Shown here in pieces: positions 1 through 5,068 of a DNA stretch of 5,068 bases; within the stretch, counting starts at the first letter, position 1; the number at the start of each line of letters is the position of its first letter. The translations under genes were made by a program, and so were the position numbers. Below the pieces are notes generated by a model that was not told where the DNA came from, searched no databases, and was given only the letters and a program-made list of their open reading frames with translations. Origin of the DNA: Coriobacteriia bacterium (GTDB taxonomy: Bacteria > Actinomycetota > Coriobacteriia > Anaerosomatales > Anaerosomataceae); contig JAFGUS010000042.1 in assembly GCA_016938395.1 (NCBI GenBank), forward strand, positions 1 through 5,068, written 5' to 3'.

Positions 1-1
1 G

Positions 2-811
2 ATGAGCACTGCGAGACATGACACGAAGAACGGGAGCCGAGACGTTGCGGCCTCGGCCCCGCTCACGGTGAGCGAGGTCGCGCGCCTTGCCGGGGTGAGC
101 GTCAGAACGCTCCATCACTACGACGACATCGGGCTGCTCGAGCCGTCGGAGCGCAGCACGGCCGGCTACCGGCTGTACAGCCGGCGCGACCTCGAGCGAC
201 TCCAGGAGATCCTGCTCTTCCGAGAGCTCGACATCCCGCTCGACGACATCGGGACGCTGCTCGCCGGAGGCGCCTTCGACCGGCTCGCGGCGCTCGAGCT
301 GCAGCACGAGATGCTGCGTGGCAAGGCGGACAGGACCCAGGCCCTCATCCACTCGGTGGAACGGGCCATCAACGCAGAGAGGACGGGTGTACGTATGACG
401 AACGATGAGATGCTTGGCGTCTTCGGCGATTTCGATCCGGCCGAGTACGCCGACGAGGTCAAGGAGCGCTGGGGCGAGAGCGACGCCTACAGGGAGTCGG
501 CCCGCCGCACCGCGCGGTACACGAAGGCGGACTGGGCGCGCTTCAAAGCCGAGAGCGAGCAGATCGGCACCGACACCGCCGCGCTCATGGATGCGGGCGT
601 GCCCGCCAACGACCCGCGCGCGATGGACCTTGCCGAGCAAGCGCGCCTGCAGATCGACCGCTGGTTCTACCCCTGCTCGCACGAGATGCACGTGAACCTA
701 GCCCAGATGTACATCGCCGACCCGCGATTCACGGCCACCTACGAGAAGATCCACGAGGGCATGGCGCGCTACTGGCACGACGCGATCGTGGCCAACGCAA
801 CGCGACGGTAG
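2..811 (+). CDS. MerR-family regulator with TipAS ligand-binding domain (TipAL-like)
   Basis: Cytoplasmic transcription activator of the MerR family. An N-terminal winged helix-turn-helix lies at residues about 21-88 (LTVSEVARLAGVSVRTLHHY, then GYRLYSRRDLERL), followed by a coiled-coil dimerisation helix (about 93-128) and a TipAS domain (about 138-265). In Streptomyces TipAL the TipAS domain binds thiopeptide antibiotics through a cysteine; the WFYPCSHEMH segment places a cysteine (Cys225) where that family has it, and the end (AIVANATRR) also resembles TipAL. Related regulators sense other multidrug-type ligands, so the ligand is not known here. At 269 aa it is close to TipAL length. The ATG lies at base 2, so its ribosome site is outside the window and an earlier start cannot be excluded; the first 20 residues are a polar extension not needed for the fold. 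The next gene is convergent, so its regulated target is not visible and may lie to the left. Family call is firm; ligand is inference. Confidence 0.92.
   Translation: MSTARHDTKNGSRDVAASAPLTVSEVARLAGVSVRTLHHYDDIGLLEPSERSTAGYRLYSRRDLERLQEILLFRELDIPLDDIGTLLAGGAFDRLAALELQHEMLRGKADRTQALIHSVERAINAERTGVRMTNDEMLGVFGDFDPAEYADEVKERWGESDAYRESARRTARYTKADWARFKAESEQIGTDTAALMDAGVPANDPRAMDLAEQARLQIDRWFYPCSHEMHVNLAQMYIADPRFTATYEKIHEGMARYWHDAIVANATRR
376..397 (+). promoter_or_regulatory. Candidate internal ribosome site and start for a free TipAS domain
   Basis: AGAGAGGA at 376-383 precedes an in-frame ATG at 395-397 by 11 nt. The ATG is codon 132 of the MerR gene, exactly at the junction between the coiled coil and the TipAS domain, and would give a 138-residue protein. 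In Streptomyces lividans tipA an in-frame internal start makes the abundant TipAS form, about 144 aa, which sequesters drug. The position and size match that arrangement; that it is used here is inference, and the spacing is somewhat long. Confidence 0.45.
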
Positions 812-820
812 TCGGCCGTC

Positions 821-850
821 TGCCCCACAGCGGGGCAGGTGCGGCCCCGC
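821..850. terminator. Possible weak hairpin terminator between convergent genes
   Basis: The 49-nt gap between the MerR stop and the DUF190 stop contains two overlapping, mutually exclusive hairpins: TGCCCC (821-826) with GGGGCA (832-837), and GCGGGGC (830-836) with GCCCCGC (844-850). Both would form in RNA from either strand. Neither is followed by a T-run, so this is a GC-rich structure that might slow polymerase, not a canonical intrinsic terminator. Confidence 0.3.
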
Positions 851-860
851 CGCCGATGTG

Positions 861-1202
861 TCATCTGCCGTTGCTGTCGCAGTACGTGCGGACGTGTACG
901 TCCTCGACGACCACGAGACCGCCACAGAGCATCTCGTCGATGCCGGGGAGCAGCGCGTCCACCCGCTCGGGAGTGTCCACCCATACGAGCACGATCGGAA
1001 GGTCCGCAGAAAGTCGCAGGATACTCGTGGCGTGTATGCGGCTGTTCTTGCCGAAACCCTCGACACCCTTGAAGACCGTCGCCCCCGCGGCGCCTTCGCG
1101 CCGGAGCATCTCCACGAGTGCGGTGTGAAGCGGTTGATGGTGCCAGCGATCCGACTCACCCATGTAGACGGTCACGCGCTTGGCGTCGCCTTCGATCTTC
1201 AT
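861..1202 (-). CDS. DUF190 family PII-like protein, partner of crcB
   Basis: Small cytoplasmic protein of 113 aa, the usual size for DUF190 (PF02641), a family with a ferredoxin-like, PII-like trimeric fold. Family features seen are VTVYMGESD near the N-terminus (residues 10-18), PLHTALVEMLRREG (24-37), the signature GATVFKGVEGFGKNSRIH (40-57), LSADLPIVLVWVD (64-76) and a final beta strand GLVVVEDVHV. The ATG at 1202-1200 is preceded on the minus strand by AGGGGG four bases upstream. It starts 8 nt after the crcB stop, so the two genes are almost surely cotranscribed and both under the fluoride riboswitch. DUF190 genes are often found beside crcB, but their biochemical role is not settled; a regulatory or ligand-sensing role toward the channel is inference from the PII-like fold. 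Family assignment is firm. Confidence 0.9.
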   Translation of the reverse strand: MKIEGDAKRVTVYMGESDRWHHQPLHTALVEMLRREGAAGATVFKGVEGFGKNSRIHATSILRLSADLPIVLVWVDTPERVDALLPGIDEMLCGGLVVVEDVHVRTYCDSNGR

Positions 1203-1210
1203 TCCGCCCC

Positions 1211-1591
1211 CTAGATCGCCCTTCCCACCAACAGACCCGCAACCACGGCGACCAGCCCGAGTGCCGCGCTCCCGAGCATGTTGGCAGCTCCCTGCACGAT
1301 CAGCCCGCGCTCCACGAGCGCGATGCTCTCATACGACAGTGTCGAGAAGGTCGTGAACCCGCCGAGCAGACCCACGCCGAGAAACAGTCGCACCTGCGGC
1401 GTCATGAGACCACGCTCGGCCGATAGCGCCATCAGCAGGCCCAGCAGGAACGCGCCGCCCACATTGATGACCAGCGTGTGCCAGGGAAACGATGCCCCCC
1501 AGCGCTCGACCATCCAGCCGCCAAGAACGTAGCGCGCGCCGCCGCCGATAGCAGCGCCCACCATGATTCCCACGATCTCGAACACTCTCAC
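1211..1591 (-). CDS. crcB: Fluoride channel CrcB/Fluc
   Basis: Inner-membrane fluoride-selective channel that lets F- leave the cell and protects enzymes such as enolase and pyrophosphatase. The 126-aa product has four hydrophobic helices (about 4-26, 36-57, 67-90, 98-122). Family motifs are GGGARYVLGGW (16-26), WHTLVINVGGAFLLG (37-51) with the conserved pore Asn43, and GLLGGFTTFSTLSYES (74-89), which holds the Phe-box residues Phe79 and Phe82 and the central sodium-site segment. Only one crcB copy is present, fitting a dual-topology homodimer. The start is a GTG at 1591-1589, chosen because AGGGGAGG (1605-1598) sits 6 nt upstream and the protein then begins at the expected place. The frame is open to an ATG at 1633, but that start would overlap the terminator stem and lacks a ribosome site. 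It is led by a fluoride riboswitch and followed after 8 nt by the DUF190 gene. Confidence 0.95.
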   Translation of the reverse strand: MRVFEIVGIMVGAAIGGGARYVLGGWMVERWGASFPWHTLVINVGGAFLLGLLMALSAERGLMTPQVRLFLGVGLLGGFTTFSTLSYESIALVERGLIVQGAANMLGSAALGLVAVVAGLLVGRAI

Positions 1592-1597
1592 GAGCGG

Positions 1598-1605
1598 CCT
1601 CCCCT
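1598..1605 (-). promoter_or_regulatory. Ribosome binding site that decides the crcB GTG start
   Basis: Minus-strand AGGGGAGG lies 6 nt upstream of the GTG at 1591-1589. It follows directly after the U-rich tail of the riboswitch terminator, so translation begins only on read-through transcripts. The next GTG, two codons on, is less well spaced. Confidence 0.8.
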
Positions 1606-1606
1606 G

Positions 1607-1643
1607 AAACGAACAAGCTCCCACACGCCACACGTGTAGGAGC
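1607..1643 (-). terminator. Riboswitch-controlled intrinsic terminator ahead of crcB
   Basis: On the minus strand GCTCCTACACG (1643-1633) pairs with CGTGTGGGAGC (1627-1617), 11 bp with one G-U wobble around a TGTGG loop, followed by the T-rich tail TTGTTCGTTT (1616-1607). The 5' arm reuses the GCTCCTAC bases that form the 3' end of the fluoride aptamer, so terminator and ligand-bound aptamer should exclude each other. This is the expression platform expected of an ON switch: no fluoride gives termination, fluoride gives read-through. Pairing is seen directly; the switching is inferred from studied fluoride riboswitches. Confidence 0.88.
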
Positions 1644-1680
1644 CATCAGCCTGAAGGCAGTCACGGCGAGCCCCATCGCC
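1636..1680 (-). promoter_or_regulatory. Fluoride riboswitch aptamer (crcB RNA motif)
   Basis: Reading the minus strand from 1680, GGCGATGGGGCTCGCC is followed by GTGA, then CTGCCTTCAGGCTGATGG, then CTCCTAC ending at 1636. This matches the conserved crcB motif pattern GGCGAUG-n-CGCC, CUGCC...GGCUGAUGGC, CUAC. Stem GGCG/CGCC (1680-1677 with 1668-1665) closes the first loop; GCC/GGC (1658-1656 with 1651-1649) forms the second hairpin around TTCA; the loop bases GGGGCT (1674-1669) can form the pseudoknot with GGCTCC (1644-1639) using two G-U wobbles. The RNA binds fluoride through magnesium ions in this class. It lies 45 nt before the crcB start and its 3' end overlaps a terminator stem, which confirms both the gene identity and the mode of control. 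Confidence 0.93.
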
Positions 1681-1689
1681 CTGCCGCTC

Positions 1690-1719
1690 AGTCTAACCGC
1701 TGTGGACCACCGCTGCCAC
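1690..1719 (-). promoter_or_regulatory. Candidate sigma-70-type promoter for the fluoride module
   Basis: Minus-strand TAGACT (1695-1690) fits a TAnnnT -10 box, and GTGGCA (1719-1714) matches four of six bases of TTGACA with an 18-nt spacer. Transcription would begin near 1683, a few bases before the first aptamer base at 1680, which is where a riboswitch transcript should start. The boxes alone are weak; the position is the main support. Confidence 0.4.
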
Positions 1720-1806
1720 CGCGTCGGGCGCATCTGCCCGGTGGCCCGGCACGGCCACTGGTGCATCACACGGCATCGAGGTCCCACTCACCGGTAAGAG
1801 CCTCCC

Positions 1807-1840
1807 GCAACGCAGAAGAGCGGCCCCGAAGGGCCGCTCT
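1807..1840 (-). terminator. Intrinsic terminator of the cold-shock gene
   Basis: On the minus strand AGAGCGGCCC (1840-1831) pairs perfectly with GGGCCGCTCT (1826-1817) around a stable TTCG tetraloop, followed by TTCTGCGTT. It starts 25 nt after the csp stop codon. The stem is very strong though the T-tract is interrupted. It separates csp transcription from the fluoride module, so that riboswitch control is not bypassed by read-through from csp. Confidence 0.88.
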
Positions 1841-1865
1841 CCGTGTGTTCGTGTCAAGCCGAAGG

Positions 1866-2069
1866 CTAGATCTTGCGAACGTTGCTCGCCTGCATCTTGC
1901 CGTTCTGGCCGGCGGTGACGTCGAACTCGACAGCCGCGCCCTCGTCGAGGGTCTTGAAGCCCTCGCCCTGGATCTCGGAGAAGTGGACGAACAGATCGTC
2001 GCCATCCTCACGCGAGATGAAGCCGTAGCCCTTGTCCGGATTGAACCACTTGACGGTACCCTGTGCCAT
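1866..2069 (-). CDS. cspA: CspA-family cold-shock protein
   Basis: A 67-aa single cold-shock domain, the usual full length, binding single-stranded RNA and DNA as an RNA chaperone in the cytoplasm. It starts [20 protein letters not shown], in which KGYGFI (residues 13-18) is RNP1, and LFVHFS (26-31) is RNP2; the aromatic surface residues Trp8, Phe9, Tyr15, Phe17, Phe27, His29 and Phe30 are all present. The second half ([14 protein letters not shown], then QASNVRKI) is also typical. The ATG at 2069-2067 has GAGAGGA (2085-2079) 9 nt upstream. It is monocistronic, closed by its own tetraloop terminator and preceded by a long untranslated region with a hairpin at the ribosome site. Many Csp proteins are growth- or stress-regulated and not cold-induced, so the name does not prove cold response. 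Confidence 0.96.
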   Translation of the reverse strand: MAQGTVKWFNPDKGYGFISREDGDDLFVHFSEIQGEGFKTLDEGAAVEFDVTAGQNGKMQASNVRKI

Positions 2070-2081
2070 GCAAACCCATCC

Positions 2082-2104
2082 TCTCGCCCCTTATTGGGGC
2101 AAAA
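2082..2104 (-). promoter_or_regulatory. Hairpin overlapping the csp ribosome binding site
   Basis: On the minus strand TTTTGCCCC (2104-2096) can pair with GGGGCGAGA (2090-2082) around the loop AATAA. Five G-C pairs form the core, extended by two T-A and two T-G pairs. The outer pairs include GAGA, the first four bases of the GAGAGGA ribosome site. The weak outer part could modulate ribosome access with temperature or on Csp binding. The structure is seen in the sequence; a regulatory role is inference. Confidence 0.4.
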
Positions 2105-2286
2105 CAATTGCGACGCGACTCGTCCCCCGCGAGCCCGCGGGTGTCACGCCGCAGATCCTGCGGGCCTCCTCTGGCCCGTGCAGAAGTCTACGCGACCAGG
2201 GCGCTTCGCGCTAGTAGTCTCTTAAAGAAGGGTCCCGAGCCGCCCAGGGGCCAGTCACACGATCCACCACCCCACACCCTGCGCTC

Positions 2287-2295
2287 TGATAGAAT
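2287..2295 (+). promoter_or_regulatory. Candidate extended -10 promoter for the polyferredoxin gene
   Basis: TGATAGAAT contains a TGn extension followed by TAGAAT, five of six bases of TATAAT, in an otherwise very GC-rich stretch. No good -35 box lies 16-18 nt upstream, as is tolerated with extended -10 promoters. Transcription would start near 2302 and give a leader of about 64 nt before the ATG at 2366. Confidence 0.4.
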
Positions 2296-2306
2296 CCCGC
2301 GGTGCG

Positions 2307-2327
2307 CCCTGCCGCGCAGCGGCGGGG
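2307..2327 (+). other. Strong hairpin in the polyferredoxin leader
   Basis: CCCTGCCGC (2307-2315) pairs with GCGGCGGGG (2319-2327) around a GCA loop, nine pairs with one T-G wobble. It lies 38 nt before the start codon and does not reach the ribosome site AGAGAGG (2351-2357). No T-run follows, so it is not a terminator; it may simply stabilise the mRNA 5' end. Confidence 0.3.
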
Positions 2328-2365
2328 ACCCGCGCTCTCATGACTCGCACAGAGAGGCCCGACCG

Positions 2366-3370
2366 ATGCCCCAAGCCCTGCGCGACCTGCTCCGATTCGC
2401 GACCTCCCGCGCCGTCGTCAAGGGCGCCTTCCTCGCCTTCTTCGTGTGGCTCGCCGCCCGCCTCCTCGCCTTCGCCGCATGGGCGCGAGGTGAGGGGCCC
2501 TACGTGCCGAGACCGGAAGCCGTGGCGGGCATCCTGCCGGTGGGGCACTTCACGAGCTTCTTCGCGTGGCTCAAGGGCGGCGGCTGGGACACGCTGCTGC
2601 CCGCGGGCCTCGTGATCATCCTCGCGGCACTCGCCACCTCGCTGCTCTTCAAGCGCGGTTTCTGCGGATGGATCTGCCCGGTGGGCACGGTGTGGGAGGC
2701 CGCTGCCGCGCTCGGTCGGCGGCTGCTCGGCCACAACGTGCGGTTGCCTCGGTGGCTCGACCGCGTCGGTCTGGGCTTCCGCTATCTCGTGGGCATCGCG
2801 TTCTTCGGGTTCGTGGGGATGGTCTCAGTGGCCGAAGCGACCGGCTTCCGCCAACTGCCGTACATGTGGGTGGCCGACATCAAGATCATCGAGGGTTTCG
2901 GGCAGCCGGTGTTCCTCGTCGTGGCGCTACTCGTCTTCAGCGTCTCGATGCTGCTCGGCCCGGTGTGGTGCCGATACGTCTGCCCGCTCGGAGCACTGTA
3001 CTCGGCTGTAGGGATGGCCTCGCCGTGCGCGGTCAAGCGCGATGAGGAGACCTGCATCGACTGCGGGAAATGCTCGCGGGTCTGCCACGCGTTCGTGGAC
3101 GTGCAGCATACCGGCACCGTGCGCGCGCCCGAGTGCGACGGCTGCATGGACTGCGTGAAGGTATGTCCGGTCGAGGGTTGCCTGGAGGCGAAGGCTGCCG
3201 ACCGCGTCCGTATCGCTCCGTGGGTGTGGCCGTTGCTCGTCGTGGGGCTGTGGCTCGGCATCTACGCCGTGGCGAAACTCACCGGCAACTGGGACACGTC
3301 GATCCCCATCGACGCGTTCCGCCAGGTGATCGGCTCGGGACTCCTCGAGCAGCAGACGCCGCTGTTCTAG
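2366..3370 (+). CDS. NapH/NosR/YccM-type membrane 4Fe-4S polyferredoxin
   Basis: Integral membrane iron-sulfur protein of 334 aa, a family that passes electrons between the quinone pool and redox enzymes. Predicted membrane helices are at about 18-39, 76-96, 136-156, 181-200 and 284-304. Two CxxxCP motifs follow helices 2 and 4, CGWICPVG (Cys100, Cys104) and CRYVCPLG (Cys202, Cys206), the hallmark of NapH and the NosR C-terminal half. Two ferredoxin clusters follow: Cys230, 233, 236, 240 (with His in place of the usual Pro after the last Cys) and Cys257, 260, 263, 267 followed by Pro. Positive charges put both clusters in the cytoplasm and the 30-residue tail outside. The ATG at 2366 was chosen for AGAGAGG (2351-2357), 8 nt upstream; the frame stays open to 2063 but the extra residues look non-coding. 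No Nap, Nos or other redox gene is adjacent, so its partner is unknown. It is longer than typical NapH. Confidence 0.88.
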   Translation: MPQALRDLLRFATSRAVVKGAFLAFFVWLAARLLAFAAWARGEGPYVPRPEAVAGILPVGHFTSFFAWLKGGGWDTLLPAGLVIILAALATSLLFKRGFCGWICPVGTVWEAAAALGRRLLGHNVRLPRWLDRVGLGFRYLVGIAFFGFVGMVSVAEATGFRQLPYMWVADIKIIEGFGQPVFLVVALLVFSVSMLLGPVWCRYVCPLGALYSAVGMASPCAVKRDEETCIDCGKCSRVCHAFVDVQHTGTVRAPECDGCMDCVKVCPVEGCLEAKAADRVRIAPWVWPLLVVGLWLGIYAVAKLTGNWDTSIPIDAFRQVIGSGLLEQQTPLF

Positions 3371-3418
3371 CCGGTGCTCCCGCACTGCGCCTCCGCACGG
3401 TCGGCCGCGGCGGCACGA

Positions 3419-5068
3419 CTACGCGCGTCTGATCCTGAAGCACCGGTGGATCTTCGGGTTCCGCGCGAAGTCGGGCGGGATGGTCTCGGCGGTGATGTCC
3501 TCCACCCGCAGGCCACCGAGCGCGTCGGTATCGAGCTTGAAGGTCCGCAGGTTGGTGGAGAAGAGCAGCACGCCGTCGTCGGCCAGCACTGCCGCCGCAT
3601 CGGCGATCAGCCCGACGTGGTCGCGCTGCACATCGAAGGTCTGTGCGCCCATCCTCTTACTCGCCGAGAACGTGGGCGGGTCGCAGAACACGAGGCTGTA
3701 TCCGTCGGTCAGGCCCGCCTCCACGCGCCGGCGCTCCTCGGCAAGCCAGGTGAGCGCGTTGGAGCGCATGAAGCGCACGCCGGGCTGCTCCGCGTACCCG
3801 TTGAGCGCCATGTTCTGCTGAGCCCAGTCTAGGTACGTGCCCGAGAGGTCCACGGTGTTGACCGCAGCCGCGCCCCCGTCGACCGCGTACACGCTCGCCG
3901 CACCGGTGTACGCGAACAGATTGAGGACGCGCGCGCCCGCCGACAACTCGCGCACCATCGCGCGCACCGGGCGGTGGTCGAGGAAGATGCCCGTGTCGAG
4001 GTAGTCGTGGAGGTTCACGAGGAAACGCAGCCCGCCCTCGGCGATCTGCACGAACTCGCCGCGCTCTGCCAACCGCTCGTACTGCGAGGTGCCGCGCTGG
4101 CGACGTCGTACCTTCACCGCCACGTCCTCGGGCAGCACCTCGAGCACATCGGCCGTTACTTCCACCGCCTCGGCAAGACGCGACTCGGCGAGGGCAGGGT
4201 CGATAGACGGAGGCGGCGCGTACTCGGCGATGTGCGCGAACCGTTGGCCCTCGTCCGGGCCCGCGCCCTGGTAGAGGTCGACGGCCACCGCGTACTCGGG
4301 CAGGTCCGCGTCGTAGACGCGATAACAGGTCACGCCCTCGCGTTTCGCCCACTTGGCCGTATGGCGCGCGTTCTTGCGCAGGCGGTTGGCGAACATCTCG
4401 GCGCCTGCCGAACGCGGCTCCGGAGCGCGGCGCACCTCGGCACGCGCGGCGGCAGCCGATATCTCGAAGGTGTAGAGCTTCGTCTCGATCGCGCCGTTGT
4501 AGAGCGTGTGCGCTGCGTGGCTGCGCAGCCCCGTGCTCCGCGCGAGCGACTCGTCCGAGGTGAGGATCGCGGCCTGCCAGCCGTCGAAGCCCTCGAGCAA
4601 TCGCTTGCCGAGCAGCGCATAGAGCGCCTCCAGCTCTCCGGTCTCACCGAGTCGAACCCCGTACGGCGGGTTCGTGACCACGAGACCAGGCTGTGCACCC
4701 TCCGGGGAAGCGGACTCTGCAAGTCCGGCCTCCCGCACCTCGATGAGCCGGCCGAACCCGGCGCGCCTGGAGCACGCGAGCGCGAGCGACACGGCCCGCG
4801 GATCGGCGTCCGAGCCGACGACCATCGGAAGGCGCTCACGCCCTGCTTCAGCACGATCGTCGGCATCGTCGAGCAACGCCTGCCAGGCCGTCTCGTTGTG
4901 ACCGAGCCAGCCGGTGAAACCCCAGTACTCGCGGAGCAGCCCGGGTGCTTGGTCGGACGCCATCAGCGCGCCCTCGACGAGCAGCGTGCCTGAGCCACAC
5001 AGTGGATCCAGTAGCGTACCGCCGGCGTCCGCGATGGCGGGCCACCCGGCGCGCACGAGCACCGCCGC
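3419..5068 (-). CDS. rlmKL: Bifunctional 23S rRNA methyltransferase RlmKL, 5'-truncated by window end
   Basis: Cytoplasmic enzyme using S-adenosylmethionine to methylate 23S rRNA; in E. coli the same fused protein makes m2G2445 (RlmL half) and m7G2069 (RlmK half). The visible 549 residues start inside the RlmL half. RlmL shows the SAM motif LLDPLCGSGTLL (visible residues 19-30), GSDADPRAV (85-93) and the catalytic NPPYG (133-137). A linker with FANRLRKN and CYRVYDADLPEY (248-259) leads to RlmK, with YLDTGIFLDHRPVR (356-369), SAM motif VLNLFAYTGAASVYA (381-395), DPPTFSASKRM (463-473) and the ending DFARNPKIHRCF. These match the E. coli order closely. The frame is open to the window edge, and the GTG at 5062-5060 is internal because the preceding Ala-Ala also fits the family. 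The N-terminal THUMP domain, roughly 150-180 residues, must lie beyond base 5068. Both catalytic halves look intact. Convergent with the polyferredoxin, 48 nt apart, with no clear terminator between. Confidence 0.95.
   Translation of the reverse strand, partial: AAVLVRAGWPAIADAGGTLLDPLCGSGTLLVEGALMASDQAPGLLREYWGFTGWLGHNETAWQALLDDADDRAEAGRERLPMVVGSDADPRAVSLALACSRRAGFGRLIEVREAGLAESASPEGAQPGLVVTNPPYGVRLGETGELEALYALLGKRLLEGFDGWQAAILTSDESLARSTGLRSHAAHTLYNGAIETKLYTFEISAAAARAEVRRAPEPRSAGAEMFANRLRKNARHTAKWAKREGVTCYRVYDADLPEYAVAVDLYQGAGPDEGQRFAHIAEYAPPPSIDPALAESRLAEAVEVTADVLEVLPEDVAVKVRRRQRGTSQYERLAERGEFVQIAEGGLRFLVNLHDYLDTGIFLDHRPVRAMVRELSAGARVLNLFAYTGAASVYAVDGGAAAVNTVDLSGTYLDWAQQNMALNGYAEQPGVRFMRSNALTWLAEERRRVEAGLTDGYSLVFCDPPTFSASKRMGAQTFDVQRDHVGLIADAAAVLADDGVLLFSTNLRTFKLDTDALGGLRVEDITAETIPPDFARNPKIHRCFRIRRA

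Noticed and set aside
1592..1633. Longer crcB start at the ATG at 1633-1631
   Set aside because: It would begin inside the riboswitch terminator stem, has no ribosome site, and adds 14 residues absent from CrcB proteins; the GTG at 1591 has a near-perfect site.
2149..2163. Inverted repeat CCGCAG-ATC-CTGCGG in the csp/polyferredoxin intergenic region
   Set aside because: A perfect 6-bp repeat with a 3-nt loop, but short and expected by chance in GC-rich DNA; no promoter element is aligned with it, so an operator role is unsupported.
2185..2190. TAGACT on the minus strand as a -10 box for csp
   Set aside because: It matches TAnnnT and equals the candidate box of the fluoride module, but no -35-like hexamer lies 16-19 nt upstream, so I do not list it as a feature.
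1761..2225. Plus-strand frame of 154 codons across csp
   Set aside because: It is antisense to the clear cold-shock gene, runs through the csp terminator, and has no ribosome site or recognisable domain.
2063..2365. Upstream extension of the polyferredoxin reading frame (101 codons)
   Set aside because: The extra residues are Arg/Pro/Ser-rich with no family match, the region overlaps the csp start and leader, and the ATG at 2366 has a good ribosome site and starts where the first membrane helix is expected.
3371..3418. Possible terminator between the polyferredoxin and rlmKL genes
   Set aside because: Only 4-bp stems such as GTGC/GCAC and GCCG/CGGC can be drawn and there is no T-run.
3974..4993. 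Long open frame (339 codons) on the plus strand opposite rlmKL
   Set aside because: It lies wholly antisense to a gene with unmistakable methyltransferase motifs, has no ribosome site or recognisable domain, and such frames are expected opposite GC-rich coding DNA.

Overview
The window is GC-rich bacterial chromosome with six protein genes, tightly packed and with short gaps, codon use strongly biased to G/C in third positions. The gene content suggests a high-GC, probably anaerobic or facultative bacterium with an actinobacterial flavour: a TipAL-type MerR regulator, a small Csp, an orphan membrane polyferredoxin. A Coriobacteriia-like lineage is a guess; nothing in the window fixes the taxonomy.

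Layout. At the left, a MerR regulator with a TipAS ligand-binding domain (2-811, +) carries a plausible internal start for a free TipAS-like domain. It converges on a leftward fluoride module: promoter candidate (about 1719-1690), fluoride riboswitch aptamer (1680-1636), an overlapping intrinsic terminator (1643-1607), crcB fluoride channel (GTG start at 1591, end 1211) and, 8 nt later, a DUF190 PII-like protein (1202-861). Upstream of this, and also leftward, is a cold-shock protein gene (2069-1866) with a strong tetraloop terminator (1840-1817) that isolates it from the fluoride module. A 296-bp divergent intergenic region separates csp from a rightward NapH/NosR/YccM-type membrane 4Fe-4S protein (2366-3370). 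This converges on a leftward, 5'-truncated rlmKL-type bifunctional 23S rRNA methyltransferase gene (5068-3419) that runs off the window end.

How they work together. Only the fluoride module is a clear functional unit: fluoride binding to the nascent leader should block the terminator hairpin and permit transcription of the exporter and the DUF190 partner. The other genes look like independent units. The best observations are the complete riboswitch with its expression platform, the crcB-DUF190 pairing, the TipAS internal start, and the polyferredoxin with no recognisable redox partner beside it. I saw no mobile element, CRISPR array, tRNA or rRNA, and no convincing wholly new system.
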